Source of the DNA: Pelomonas sp052436255
Lineage (GTDB): Bacteria > Pseudomonadota > Gammaproteobacteria > Burkholderiales > Burkholderiaceae_C
Length of the DNA stretch: 31,091 bases
NCBI GenBank assembly: GCA_052436255.1
Contig: JBQVNP010000054.1
Coordinates: 1 to 31,091, forward strand
Direction of reading: 5' to 3'
Part shown: positions 8,462-15,203 of the stretch, one piece after another
Numbering within the stretch: the stretch's first letter is position 1
Layout: each line of letters starts with the position of its first letter
The notes under the pieces: model-generated
Databases searched by the model: none
Seen by the model: only the letters and a program-made list of their open reading frames with translations
What the model was told of the DNA's origin: nothing
Translations under genes and position numbers: made by a program

Positions 8462-9817
8462 TCAGGGTTTTCTATCCAGCCATGCCTGCGGCACCGGAAC
8501 CACGCAGATATTCATCTCGCGTCCGTCCGCCGCCAGCATGGCGGACTGGATCTGGATCTTCCTGCCATCGGGGCTGAAGGTCGGGTGCGGGTGGTCGCGC
8601 GCCGTTGTCTTGTGGCCGGCGCTGAGCAGGATCATCTCGCGGCTCCTGCGGTCGATCAGGTAGAGATCGCGGTTGAAGTCGTCGCCAACGGCGAAGCGGC
8701 CGTCCGGCGATCCGTGCACATGCCACAGCCCACTGCCCTTGTGCGTCTGGCCGGCAATCGTCATTTCGCGCGTGCGCAGGTTGACGATGGCCAGGCCGGT
8801 GGGCTTCTCGCGCGTGCCGGAGTCGCCCCAGGCCGCGTCCTGGCCGGGGTTGGCGCCGCCCACCTCGGTGCCGGCCGGCCGGTTCGGGTCGACCACGCCG
8901 GGGATGGGGCGATGGCCCATGATGGCCAGCGCCACCTCGTCCTTGCCGATGAAGGCCTCGTGCGTGACCCACTCATAGGGCGCCTCGGGGTAGAGCGGGC
9001 GCAGGCCGCTGCCATCGCCCTTGACCGTCCAGGTCCGCTGCGGCGCCTTGCCGCCGGTCTCCCAGCTGAACACCAGCTCGCCCGGGTTCCAGCTGTTGGT
9101 CTGGATGTGGCCGATCTGGAAGGGCACCGAGACGACGTGGCGGACCTCGCCCGTCTGCACGTTGATCTTGCCGATGGCATGCGGGCCGGCGCCCATGCCG
9201 CGTGGGCCGAAGGGCGGCTCGATCTTGGTGCCGGCCGGCAGCCGCGCGCCCGCAAACGCCTTGCCGGTGACGCGGAAATAGAACCACTGGCCGTCGGCGT
9301 CCAGCGCGTTGTCGCCCACCGCCTCCAGCTCGGCCGGCAGCGTGCCGATGACACGCTGATAAGTGCTGGCCGGCTTCATGGCGCCGGCCTTGCTGTCGGC
9401 GAAAACGCGGTCCAGGTCGACCTCGATGGCCTGCATGACCTTGGGCGCGCCGCCCGGGTCCTTGCGCAGGAAGAACAGCTTGTTGCCGCCCGACTGCGCG
9501 AGGTTGAGCATGCCGTCGTAGCCGCCCTCGGTGACCTGCACAAGGTCGCCCGTGGCCTCGTGCACGGCGATGGCCTCGCCCTTCACGCGGTTGGAACGGA
9601 ACACCAGCCACTGGCCGTCGGCCGTCCACTGCGGGTGGCTGGGGTAGATCTTGGCGTCGCCGCGCGGCTGCGTTGTCAGGAAGGTCAGCGGCGTGCCGGT
9701 GACGGGGTCGGGCACGACGCGCTTCTCGGAGGGGAAGCGCTGCCCGATCTGGGCCCAGGCCGAGCCGAGCGCCAGGCTGAGCAGAGCGCCGAGGAACAAG
9801 GTGTTTTTGAAGCGCAT
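8462..9817 (-). CDS. Exported oligogalacturonate lyase-like (PL22-like) beta-propeller protein
   Basis: This 451-residue protein has a signal peptide (1-23, ending SAWAQ) and seven-bladed TolB-like repeats. The C-terminal phrases WHVHGSPDG (365-373) and DHPHPTFSPDG (408-418) match the oligogalacturonate lyase family, which splits short (unsaturated) galacturonides by beta-elimination with Mn2+. His237, His286, His409 and His411 have spacing like the catalytic and metal-binding histidines I recall for PL22, but I cannot place the metal-binding glutamine. Classical PL22 enzymes are shorter (about 390 residues) and mostly intracellular, so export is notable; the true substrate may be a rhamnogalacturonan oligomer. 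The ATG at 9817 gives the signal peptide; more upstream in-frame codons give improbable sequence. It is transcribed toward the receptor and divergent from the CE12 gene. Confidence 0.78.
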   Translation of the reverse strand: MRFKNTLFLGALLSLALGSAWAQIGQRFPSEKRVVPDPVTGTPLTFLTTQPRGDAKIYPSHPQWTADGQWLVFRSNRVKGEAIAVHEATGDLVQVTEGGYDGMLNLAQSGGNKLFFLRKDPGGAPKVMQAIEVDLDRVFADSKAGAMKPASTYQRVIGTLPAELEAVGDNALDADGQWFYFRVTGKAFAGARLPAGTKIEPPFGPRGMGAGPHAIGKINVQTGEVRHVVSVPFQIGHIQTNSWNPGELVFSWETGGKAPQRTWTVKGDGSGLRPLYPEAPYEWVTHEAFIGKDEVALAIMGHRPIPGVVDPNRPAGTEVGGANPGQDAAWGDSGTREKPTGLAIVNLRTREMTIAGQTHKGSGLWHVHGSPDGRFAVGDDFNRDLYLIDRRSREMILLSAGHKTTARDHPHPTFSPDGRKIQIQSAMLAADGREMNICVVPVPQAWLDRKP

Positions 9818-9941
9818 GGCAGGGCCCGCTGGTCGAAGTGCGGCAACTCTAGGCCCGGGTAGGTCAAGGACTGTTGCTGGGCGCCAATCGCTCAAGAACT
9901 TGCGCCATCCCGGCTGCACGCGAAGGCGCGGCACTCCTAGC

Positions 9942-11612
9942 ATGCGCGCCATGACGCCCAAGCCCACACGCCGCCTCCTCGCGGCCTTGCTGCTGTTCCT
10001 GCCCCTGGCTGCCGCCCAGGCGCAGGAGTTCACCGCCACGACCGACCCTGCACGCGCCCAGGTCCAGCTGCCAGAGCCCGCCCGGCCCGAGCTGCCGTCG
10101 CTGATCCTCATCGGCGACTCCACCGTGCGCAACGGCCGCGACGACGGCCAGGGCAAGGGCGCCGAGGGCCAGTGGGGCTGGGGCAACCCCATCGCCGCCT
10201 ACCTCGACCCGACCAAGATCAATGTCGTCAACCGCGCCGTGGGCGGCCTGTCCAGCCGCACCTACCGCACCAGCGGCCACTGGGACCGCACCAGGCCCTT
10301 CATCAAAAAGGGCGACTGGGTGGTCATGCAGTTCGGCCACAACGACGCCAGCCCGGTCAACGACAACAGCCGCGCCCGCGGCGTGCTGCGCGGCACCGGG
10401 ACCGAGAGGGAAGACATCAACAACCTGCTGACCGGCAAGCCCGAGACCGTCTACACCTACGGCGCCTACCTGCGCGGCTACATCGCCGAGATCCGCGCGG
10501 CGGGGGCCACGCCCGTCGTCGCCTCGCCGGTGATCCGCAAGCGCTGGGAGGCGGACGGCGTGAGGGTGATGCGCGCCGGCGGCAACTTCGCCGGCTGGGC
10601 GGCCGAGGTCGCCAGGCAGGAGGGCGTGGCCTTCATCGACCTCAACGAGTGGGGCGCCAAGCGCTACGAGGCGCTGGGCAAGGCGACGGTCGAGAGGTTC
10701 TTCCCGGCCGACATGCCGCAGGAGACCGTGCACACCAACTGGCTCGGTGCCGCGGTGAACGCCCAGCTCGTCATCGCCGGCCTGATCCAGAACAAGCTGC
10801 TGCCCGACGGCGTCTACCTGAGCCGCTTCGCGCCGGACGGCAGTGACGACCGGCCCGTGGTGGACGCCCGCAAGGTCAGGGTCGAGGCCCCGCGCGACCC
10901 CCAGCTGCCCAGCCTCGTGCTGATCGGCGACTCCACCGTGCGCAGCGGCGGTCAGAACGGCGCCTACGGCTGGGGCGAGCGGCTTGGCGCCTTCTTCGAC
11001 ACGCAGCGCATCAACGTCGTCAACAACGCCATCGGCGGCCGCAGCAGCCGCACCTTCTTCACCGAAAGCCGCTGGACCTCGGTGCTGGAACAGCTGAAAG
11101 CCGGCGACACGCTGCTGATCCAGTTCGGCCACAACGACGGTGCCCGCATCGGCGACCCGGCGGGCAAGAATCGCGGCTCGGTGCCCGGCATCGGCGCGGA
11201 GGTCGTGGAAGACACCCGGCCTGACGGCACGAAGGAGATGGTGCGGAGCTTCGGCTGGTATCTGGCGCGCTACATCAATGACGCCAAGGCCAAGGGCGCC
11301 AGCGTCGTCGTGCTGTCGCCCATCCCGCACAAGGACCGCTGGAAACCCGAGCAGCCGCGCGACTTCGAGAACTACGCCGCCTGGGGCGAGCAGGTCGCCC
11401 GCGCCAACGGCGCCCAGTTCATCGACCTGACGATGCTCGTGACCGAGGCCTACCGCGCGGTCGGCGCCGAGAAGGTCGACAGCTTCTTCGCCGACGCCCG
11501 CACCCACACGAATGACGCTGGCGCGGTGTTCAACGCCACACAGGTCGTCGAAGGCCTGAAGCGATTGCCGGGCAAGCCGCTGCAAGCCTTTCTGCGCTCC
11601 GCCGCGCCCTGA
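9942..11612 (+). CDS. Two-domain rhamnogalacturonan acetylesterase (CE12, SGNH hydrolase), exported
   Basis: CE12 esterases remove acetyl groups from galacturonic acid in rhamnogalacturonan so lyases can act. This 556-residue protein has a signal peptide (1-28, ending AQAQ) and two homologous SGNH domains. Domain 1 (about 51-287) has GDSTV with Ser60, Gly101, GHND at 132-135 and His264. Domain 2 (about 322-541) has GDSTV with Ser331, Gly365, GHND at 396-399 and His522. The repeated LPSL(I/V)LIGDSTVR and INVVN segments indicate an internal duplication. The usual acid three residues before the histidine is Glu261 in domain 1 and Ala519 in domain 2 (Asp518 is one residue off). ATG codons at 9942 and 9951 are both possible, and neither has a good ribosome-binding site. 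It is divergent from the PL22-like gene across 124 bases and ends just before a tRNA. Confidence 0.88.
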   Translation: MRAMTPKPTRRLLAALLLFLPLAAAQAQEFTATTDPARAQVQLPEPARPELPSLILIGDSTVRNGRDDGQGKGAEGQWGWGNPIAAYLDPTKINVVNRAVGGLSSRTYRTSGHWDRTRPFIKKGDWVVMQFGHNDASPVNDNSRARGVLRGTGTEREDINNLLTGKPETVYTYGAYLRGYIAEIRAAGATPVVASPVIRKRWEADGVRVMRAGGNFAGWAAEVARQEGVAFIDLNEWGAKRYEALGKATVERFFPADMPQETVHTNWLGAAVNAQLVIAGLIQNKLLPDGVYLSRFAPDGSDDRPVVDARKVRVEAPRDPQLPSLVLIGDSTVRSGGQNGAYGWGERLGAFFDTQRINVVNNAIGGRSSRTFFTESRWTSVLEQLKAGDTLLIQFGHNDGARIGDPAGKNRGSVPGIGAEVVEDTRPDGTKEMVRSFGWYLARYINDAKAKGASVVVLSPIPHKDRWKPEQPRDFENYAAWGEQVARANGAQFIDLTMLVTEAYRAVGAEKVDSFFADARTHTNDAGAVFNATQVVEGLKRLPGKPLQAFLRSAAP

Positions 11613-11625
11613 TCGAGCGGCCCGC

Positions 11626-11655
11626 TTGCCAGCCTGAAAAAACTTCGCTTAGAAT
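11626..11655 (+). promoter_or_regulatory. Sigma70 promoter of the tRNA with CAT anticodon
   Basis: TTGCCA (11626-11631), an 18-base spacer and TAGAAT (11650-11655). A start about 7 bases later lies just before the tRNA 5' end at 11666. Confidence 0.65.
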
Positions 11656-11665
11656 GGCGGGCTCA

Positions 11666-11742
11666 GGCGCTTTAGCTCAGTTGGTTAGAGCGATGGAATC
11701 ATAATCCACAGGTCCGGGGTTCGAGTCCCTGAAGCGCCACCA
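11666..11742 (+). tRNA. tRNA with CAT anticodon, probably tRNA-Met (elongator)
   Basis: Full 77-base cloverleaf with encoded CCA. The acceptor is GGCGCTT paired with AAGCGCC, the D-stem GCTC/GAGC and the T-stem CGGGG/CCCTG around TTCGAGT. The anticodon loop ATCATAA gives CAT. The G1-C72 pair rules out the initiator. CAT is also used by the lysidine-modified tRNA-Ile2, which I cannot exclude from sequence alone. The outermost anticodon-stem pair (27-43) is an A-C mismatch. Confidence 0.93.
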
Positions 11743-11752
11743 GAAAAGAGAG

Positions 11753-11781
11753 AACGGCCCGAGCATCCCTCGGGCCGTTTT
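11753..11781 (+). terminator. Intrinsic terminator after the CAT tRNA
   Basis: Eleven-base arms AACGGCCCGAG (11753-11763) and CTCGGGCCGTT (11769-11779) close a 5-base loop. The stem ends in TTTT (11778-11781), 10 bases after the tRNA. Confidence 0.88.
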
Positions 11782-11788
11782 CATTTCC

Positions 11789-11815
11789 GCAGCGGTCATT
11801 CAAAGTGACCGCTGC
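11789..11815 (+). repeat. Second hairpin, 10-bp perfect stem, before the small exported protein
   Basis: GCAGCGGTCA and TGACCGCTGC enclose a 7-base loop, ending 21 bases before the ATG at 11837. No T-tract follows, so it looks more like a leader structure or operator than a terminator. Confidence 0.6.
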
Positions 11816-11836
11816 TTCGCAGCCACTGGACATGCC

Positions 11837-12214
11837 ATGTACCGCTGTGTTCTTGCCCTGACGCTCGCCGTCAGCAGTTTGGCCGCCCAGGCCCAGACGC
11901 ACCGTTTCTTCACGCCGCAGACCCTGCGTGGCGAACTCGTCGTCACCCAGCACCCCGACGTGCTGCTCAACGGCAAGCCCGCGCGCCTCGCGCCCGGCAG
12001 CCGCATCAAGGGCGAGAACAACCTGCTCGTGCAACCAGCCGGCATCACCGGCCAGAAGTTCGTCGTCCATTACACGGTCGAGAACAGCGGGTTGGTCATG
12101 GACGTGTGGGTGCTGAACCCCGTCGAACTCGCCAACAAGACCTGGCCCCGCACGCTGGCCGAGGCGGCGACCTGGCAGTTCAACCCTGGCAACCAGACTT
12201 GGGCCAAGCCATGA
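11837..12214 (+). CDS. Small exported protein of unknown function upstream of miaB
   Basis: This 125-residue protein has a signal peptide (1-19, ending AAQAQ) and a compact body rich in beta-strand residues. I see no catalytic motif and recognise no characterised family. The opening FFTPQTLRGELVVTQHPDVLLNGKPARLAPGSRI suggests a small beta-rich periplasmic domain (phrase broken here by meaning, not motif). The stop overlaps the miaB ATG (ATGA at 12211-12214), so the two are translationally coupled. That is probably co-expression history rather than shared biochemistry, since miaB acts on cytoplasmic tRNA. A preceding hairpin at 11789-11815 may mark the 5' leader. Codon use is like the neighbours, and export makes a real protein likely. 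Confidence 0.7.
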   Translation: MYRCVLALTLAVSSLAAQAQTHRFFTPQTLRGELVVTQHPDVLLNGKPARLAPGSRIKGENNLLVQPAGITGQKFVVHYTVENSGLVMDVWVLNPVELANKTWPRTLAEAATWQFNPGNQTWAKP

Positions 12215-13551
12215 AGAAGGTGTTCATCAAGACCTTCGGCTGCCAGATGAACGAGTACGACTCGGACAAGATGGCCGACGTGCTGGGCGCAGCGCAGGGC
12301 TATGAGCCGACCACCGACGTCGAGCAGGCCGACCTCATCCTCTTCAACACCTGCTCGGTGCGCGAGAAGGCGCAGGAGAAGGTCTTCAGCGACCTCGGCC
12401 GCGTGAAGCACCTCAAGGCCAAGGGCGTGCTGATCGGCGTCGGCGGCTGCGTGGCGTCGCAGGAAGGCGCGGCCATCATCGAGCGCGCGCCCTACGTCGA
12501 CATCGTCTTCGGCCCGCAAACCCTGCACCGCCTGCCCGCCATGCTGGACGCCCGCCGCGAGCAGCGCCGCCCGCAGGTGGACATTTCCTTCCCCGAAATC
12601 GAGAAGTTCGATCACCTGCCGCCGGCCAAGGTCGAGGGTGCGTCCGCCTTCGTGTCGATCATGGAAGGCTGCTCCAAGTACTGCAGCTACTGCGTCGTGC
12701 CCTACACGCGCGGCGAAGAGGTCTCGCGCCCCTTCGACGACGTTCTGACGGAGATCGCCGGCCTGGCCGACCAGGGCGTCATGGAGATCAACCTGCTGGG
12801 GCAGAACGTCAATGCCTACCGGGGCAAGATGGGCGACACCGGTGAGTTCGCCGACCTGGCCCTGCTGCTGGAGTACGCGGCCGAGATCCCCGGCATCCAG
12901 CGCCTGCGCTTCACCACCAGCCATCCCAACGAGTTCAGCCCCCGACTCATCGAGGCCTACGGCAAGATCCCGCAGCTCGTGAACCACCTGCACCTGCCCG
13001 TGCAGCACGGCAGCGACCGCATCCTGATGGCGATGAAGCGCGGCTACACGGCGCTGGAGTTCAAGAGCACCGTGCGCAAGCTGCGCGCCATCCGCCCGGA
13101 CCTGCGCCTGGCCAGCGATTTCATCGTCGGCTTCCCCGGCGAGACCGACGAAGACCACGCCAAGCTGATGAAGCTGGTCCACGACGTCGGCTTCGACGCC
13201 AGCTTCAGCTTCATCTTCAGCCCCCGCCCCGGCACGCCGGCCGCGGCGCTGGAAGACACGACGCCCTACGAGGTCAAGGTCAAGCGCCTGCAGGAGCTGC
13301 AGGCCGCCATCGAGGCGCATGCGCTGACCATCTCGCAAGGCATGGTCGGCAAGGTCGAGAAGGTGCTGGTCACCGGCACCGCCCGCAAGGACGCCACCGA
13401 GCTGATGGGCCGCACCGAGTGCAACCGCATCGTCAACTTCCCCGGCTCGTTGCGGCTGATGAATCAGCTCGTTGACGTACGCATCACGACCGCCTTCGCG
13501 CATTCGCTGCGGGGCGAGGTCGTCACGACGGAAGAAGTCCTCAGCGCTTGA
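12211..13551 (+). CDS. miaB: tRNA-2-methylthio-N6-dimethylallyladenosine synthase
   Basis: MiaB is a radical-SAM methylthiotransferase that converts i6A37 to ms2i6A37 in tRNAs reading UNN codons. The 446-residue protein has the N-terminal UPF0004 domain with cluster cysteines Cys11, Cys48 and Cys80. The radical-SAM motif is CxxxCxxC at Cys154, Cys158 and Cys161. A C-terminal TRAM-like RNA-binding domain follows (about 380-446). Length fits the family. The start codon overlaps the stop of the upstream small exported protein. The last 11 bases overlap the 3' end of a convergent small membrane protein gene. Confidence 0.97.
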   Translation: MKKVFIKTFGCQMNEYDSDKMADVLGAAQGYEPTTDVEQADLILFNTCSVREKAQEKVFSDLGRVKHLKAKGVLIGVGGCVASQEGAAIIERAPYVDIVFGPQTLHRLPAMLDARREQRRPQVDISFPEIEKFDHLPPAKVEGASAFVSIMEGCSKYCSYCVVPYTRGEEVSRPFDDVLTEIAGLADQGVMEINLLGQNVNAYRGKMGDTGEFADLALLLEYAAEIPGIQRLRFTTSHPNEFSPRLIEAYGKIPQLVNHLHLPVQHGSDRILMAMKRGYTALEFKSTVRKLRAIRPDLRLASDFIVGFPGETDEDHAKLMKLVHDVGFDASFSFIFSPRPGTPAAALEDTTPYEVKVKRLQELQAAIEAHALTISQGMVGKVEKVLVTGTARKDATELMGRTECNRIVNFPGSLRLMNQLVDVRITTAFAHSLRGEVVTTEEVLSA

Positions 13552-13816
13552 TGCTGAGCAGCCACCACTGCGGCAGGGCCACGCCGAGCACCAGCAAGGC
13601 GTAGCCCGCCATCTTGCCGTCGCGGCCCAGCACCAGCACGGCGGCAATGACGGCAGCGGCACCTCCCGCAGCGCCCCAAGCCCACAACCGCCGCCACGCC
13701 AGCGACTTCGCCTCGCGCCGCCACAGGCCCTTGATCGCCAACGCCAGCAAAGCCGCCAGCCCCCACGCGGGTGCGAACAAGTTGGCGATGTGCCAGAAAG
13801 CGTCGAGAGGGCTCAT
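13541..13816 (-). CDS. Small membrane protein, unknown function
   Basis: This 91-residue protein has a predicted helix at about 10-30, a basic segment (KGLWRREAKSLAWRR) and two further hydrophobic stretches at about 47-63 and 69-87, ending in SIKR. Three membrane helices are plausible. It is convergent with miaB and overlaps its last 11 bases; its start faces hemA across 54 bases. I chose the ATG at 13816 because it begins the hydrophobic protein directly, although the ribosome-binding site is weak. No catalytic motif is visible and I do not recognise the family. The coherent helix pattern makes it more than a chance frame. Confidence 0.6.
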   Translation of the reverse strand: MSPLDAFWHIANLFAPAWGLAALLALAIKGLWRREAKSLAWRRLWAWGAAGGAAAVIAAVLVLGRDGKMAGYALLVLGVALPQWWLLSIKR

Positions 13817-13857
13817 TCGGGCTTGACCGTTGTCAGTCGCTGAAAAGCGCCGAATCC

Positions 13858-13863
13858 TACAAT
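13858..13863 (+). promoter_or_regulatory. -10 box TACAAT just before hemA
   Basis: TACAAT ends 7 bases before the hemA ATG, so a start at normal distance would fall on or next to the A of the ATG. No well-spaced -35 box is visible; TTGTCA at 13830 and TTGACC at 13823 are too far away. Confidence 0.35.
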
Positions 13864-13870
13864 TCAACCC

Positions 13871-15136
13871 ATGTCGGTCTTCGCTCTTGGCCTGAATCAC
13901 AACACCGCCCCGCTCGATCTGCGCGGGCGGTTTGCGTTCACGTTGGAGCAACTCGCACCGTCGCTGACCGGCCTGCGCCAGAAGCTGCCCGGCGCGCCCG
14001 AGGCCGCCATCCTGTCGACCTGCAACCGCACCGAGGTTTATGTGGCCGCGCCGTCGGCCCAGGTCCAACCGGCCATCGCTTGGTTGGCGCAAGCTGGCGG
14101 CGTGGAGGCGGGCGCGCTGCGCGAGCACGCCTACGTGATGCAGGGCAGCGCCGCCGCCCGCCACGCCTTCCGCGTCGCCAGCGGGCTAGACTCCATGGTG
14201 CTCGGCGAGCCGCAGATCCTTGGCCAGATGAAGCAGGCCGTGAAGGAAGCCGAGGCCGCCGGCGCCCTTGGCACCACGCTGCACCAGCTCTTCCAGCGCA
14301 GCTTCTCGGTCGCGAAGGAAGTGCGCAGCTCCACCGAGATCGGCGCCCACTCCATCAGCATGGCCGCCGCCGCCGTGCGCCTCGCAGGGCAGCTTTTCGA
14401 GGACCTTGCCAGGACGCGCGTGCTCTTCGTCGGTGCCGGCGAGATGATCGAACTGACCGCCACTCACTTCGCCGCCCGCACGCCACGCCACATGGCCGTC
14501 GCCAACCGCACGCTGGAGCGCGGCGAGAAGCTGGCCATCCGCTTCGGCGCCGAGGCGGTTCGCCTGTCCGACCTTCCCGACCGCCTGCACGAATTCGACA
14601 TCGTCGTGTCATGCACCGCCTCCAGCCTGCCGCTGATCGGCCTGGGCGCCGTCGAGCGCGCGCTGAAGAAGCGCAAACACCGCCCGATGTTCATGGTCGA
14701 TCTGGCCGTGCCGCGCGACATCGAGCCCGAGGTCGCCCAGCTGGACGACGTCTACCTCTACACCGTCGACGAACTCGCCGTGCAGGTCCAGACCGCGGGT
14801 GAAAAGCGCCAGGCGGCCGTCGAGCAGGCCGAGGCCATCGTCGAGACCGGCGTGCAGAGCTTCATGCACTGGCTGGACCAGCGCCACACCGTGCCCTTGA
14901 TCCAGGCCCTGCACGCGCAAGCCGACGACTGGCGCGCGCTGGAAATCGCCCGCGCTCGCAAGCTGCTGGCCAAGGGTGCGGATGTGGATGAAGTGCTGGA
15001 CGCGCTGTCCAAAGGCATCACGCAGAAGTTGTTGCACGGCACGCTGGCCGAGCTGAACAGCAGCGACGGCGAGCAGCGCTTGCAGCTCGCGCAGACGGTG
15101 TCGCGCCTTTTCCTGCGCGGCAGCAAGCAGTCTTAG
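13871..15136 (+). CDS. hemA: Glutamyl-tRNA reductase
   Basis: HemA reduces glutamyl-tRNA(Glu) to glutamate-1-semialdehyde with NADPH, the first committed step of the C5 tetrapyrrole pathway. The 421-residue protein has the catalytic cysteine in STCNRTEVY (Cys51). The substrate-binding SGLDSMVLGEPQILGQ block is at about 104-119, the NADPH-binding VGAGEM at 187-192, and a C-terminal helical dimerisation domain follows. Length is normal. The ATG at 13871 has no visible Shine-Dalgarno and a -10-like box immediately upstream. prfA follows after 67 bases, a common proteobacterial order, so hemA-prfA-prmC is probably one operon. Confidence 0.97.
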   Translation: MSVFALGLNHNTAPLDLRGRFAFTLEQLAPSLTGLRQKLPGAPEAAILSTCNRTEVYVAAPSAQVQPAIAWLAQAGGVEAGALREHAYVMQGSAAARHAFRVASGLDSMVLGEPQILGQMKQAVKEAEAAGALGTTLHQLFQRSFSVAKEVRSSTEIGAHSISMAAAAVRLAGQLFEDLARTRVLFVGAGEMIELTATHFAARTPRHMAVANRTLERGEKLAIRFGAEAVRLSDLPDRLHEFDIVVSCTASSLPLIGLGAVERALKKRKHRPMFMVDLAVPRDIEPEVAQLDDVYLYTVDELAVQVQTAGEKRQAAVEQAEAIVETGVQSFMHWLDQRHTVPLIQALHAQADDWRALEIARARKLLAKGADVDEVLDALSKGITQKLLHGTLAELNSSDGEQRLQLAQTVSRLFLRGSKQS

Positions 15137-15203
15137 CGGCGCTCTCCACCGCCGCCCGGCGCGGCCCGCGCCGACCCTGACTGCCACCTCTGTTTGCCCC
15201 CCC

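Noticed and set aside
8221..8577. 118-residue plus-strand frame in the gap upstream of the receptor
   Set aside because: No motif and no ribosome-binding site; it runs into the antisense of the PL22-like gene and crosses the inverted repeats.
9864..11585. 573-residue minus-strand frame opposite the CE12 gene
   Set aside because: No recognisable domain; the plus strand encodes two full SGNH domains.
12070..13662. 530-residue minus-strand frame opposite miaB
   Set aside because: Antisense shadow of an unmistakable radical-SAM enzyme.
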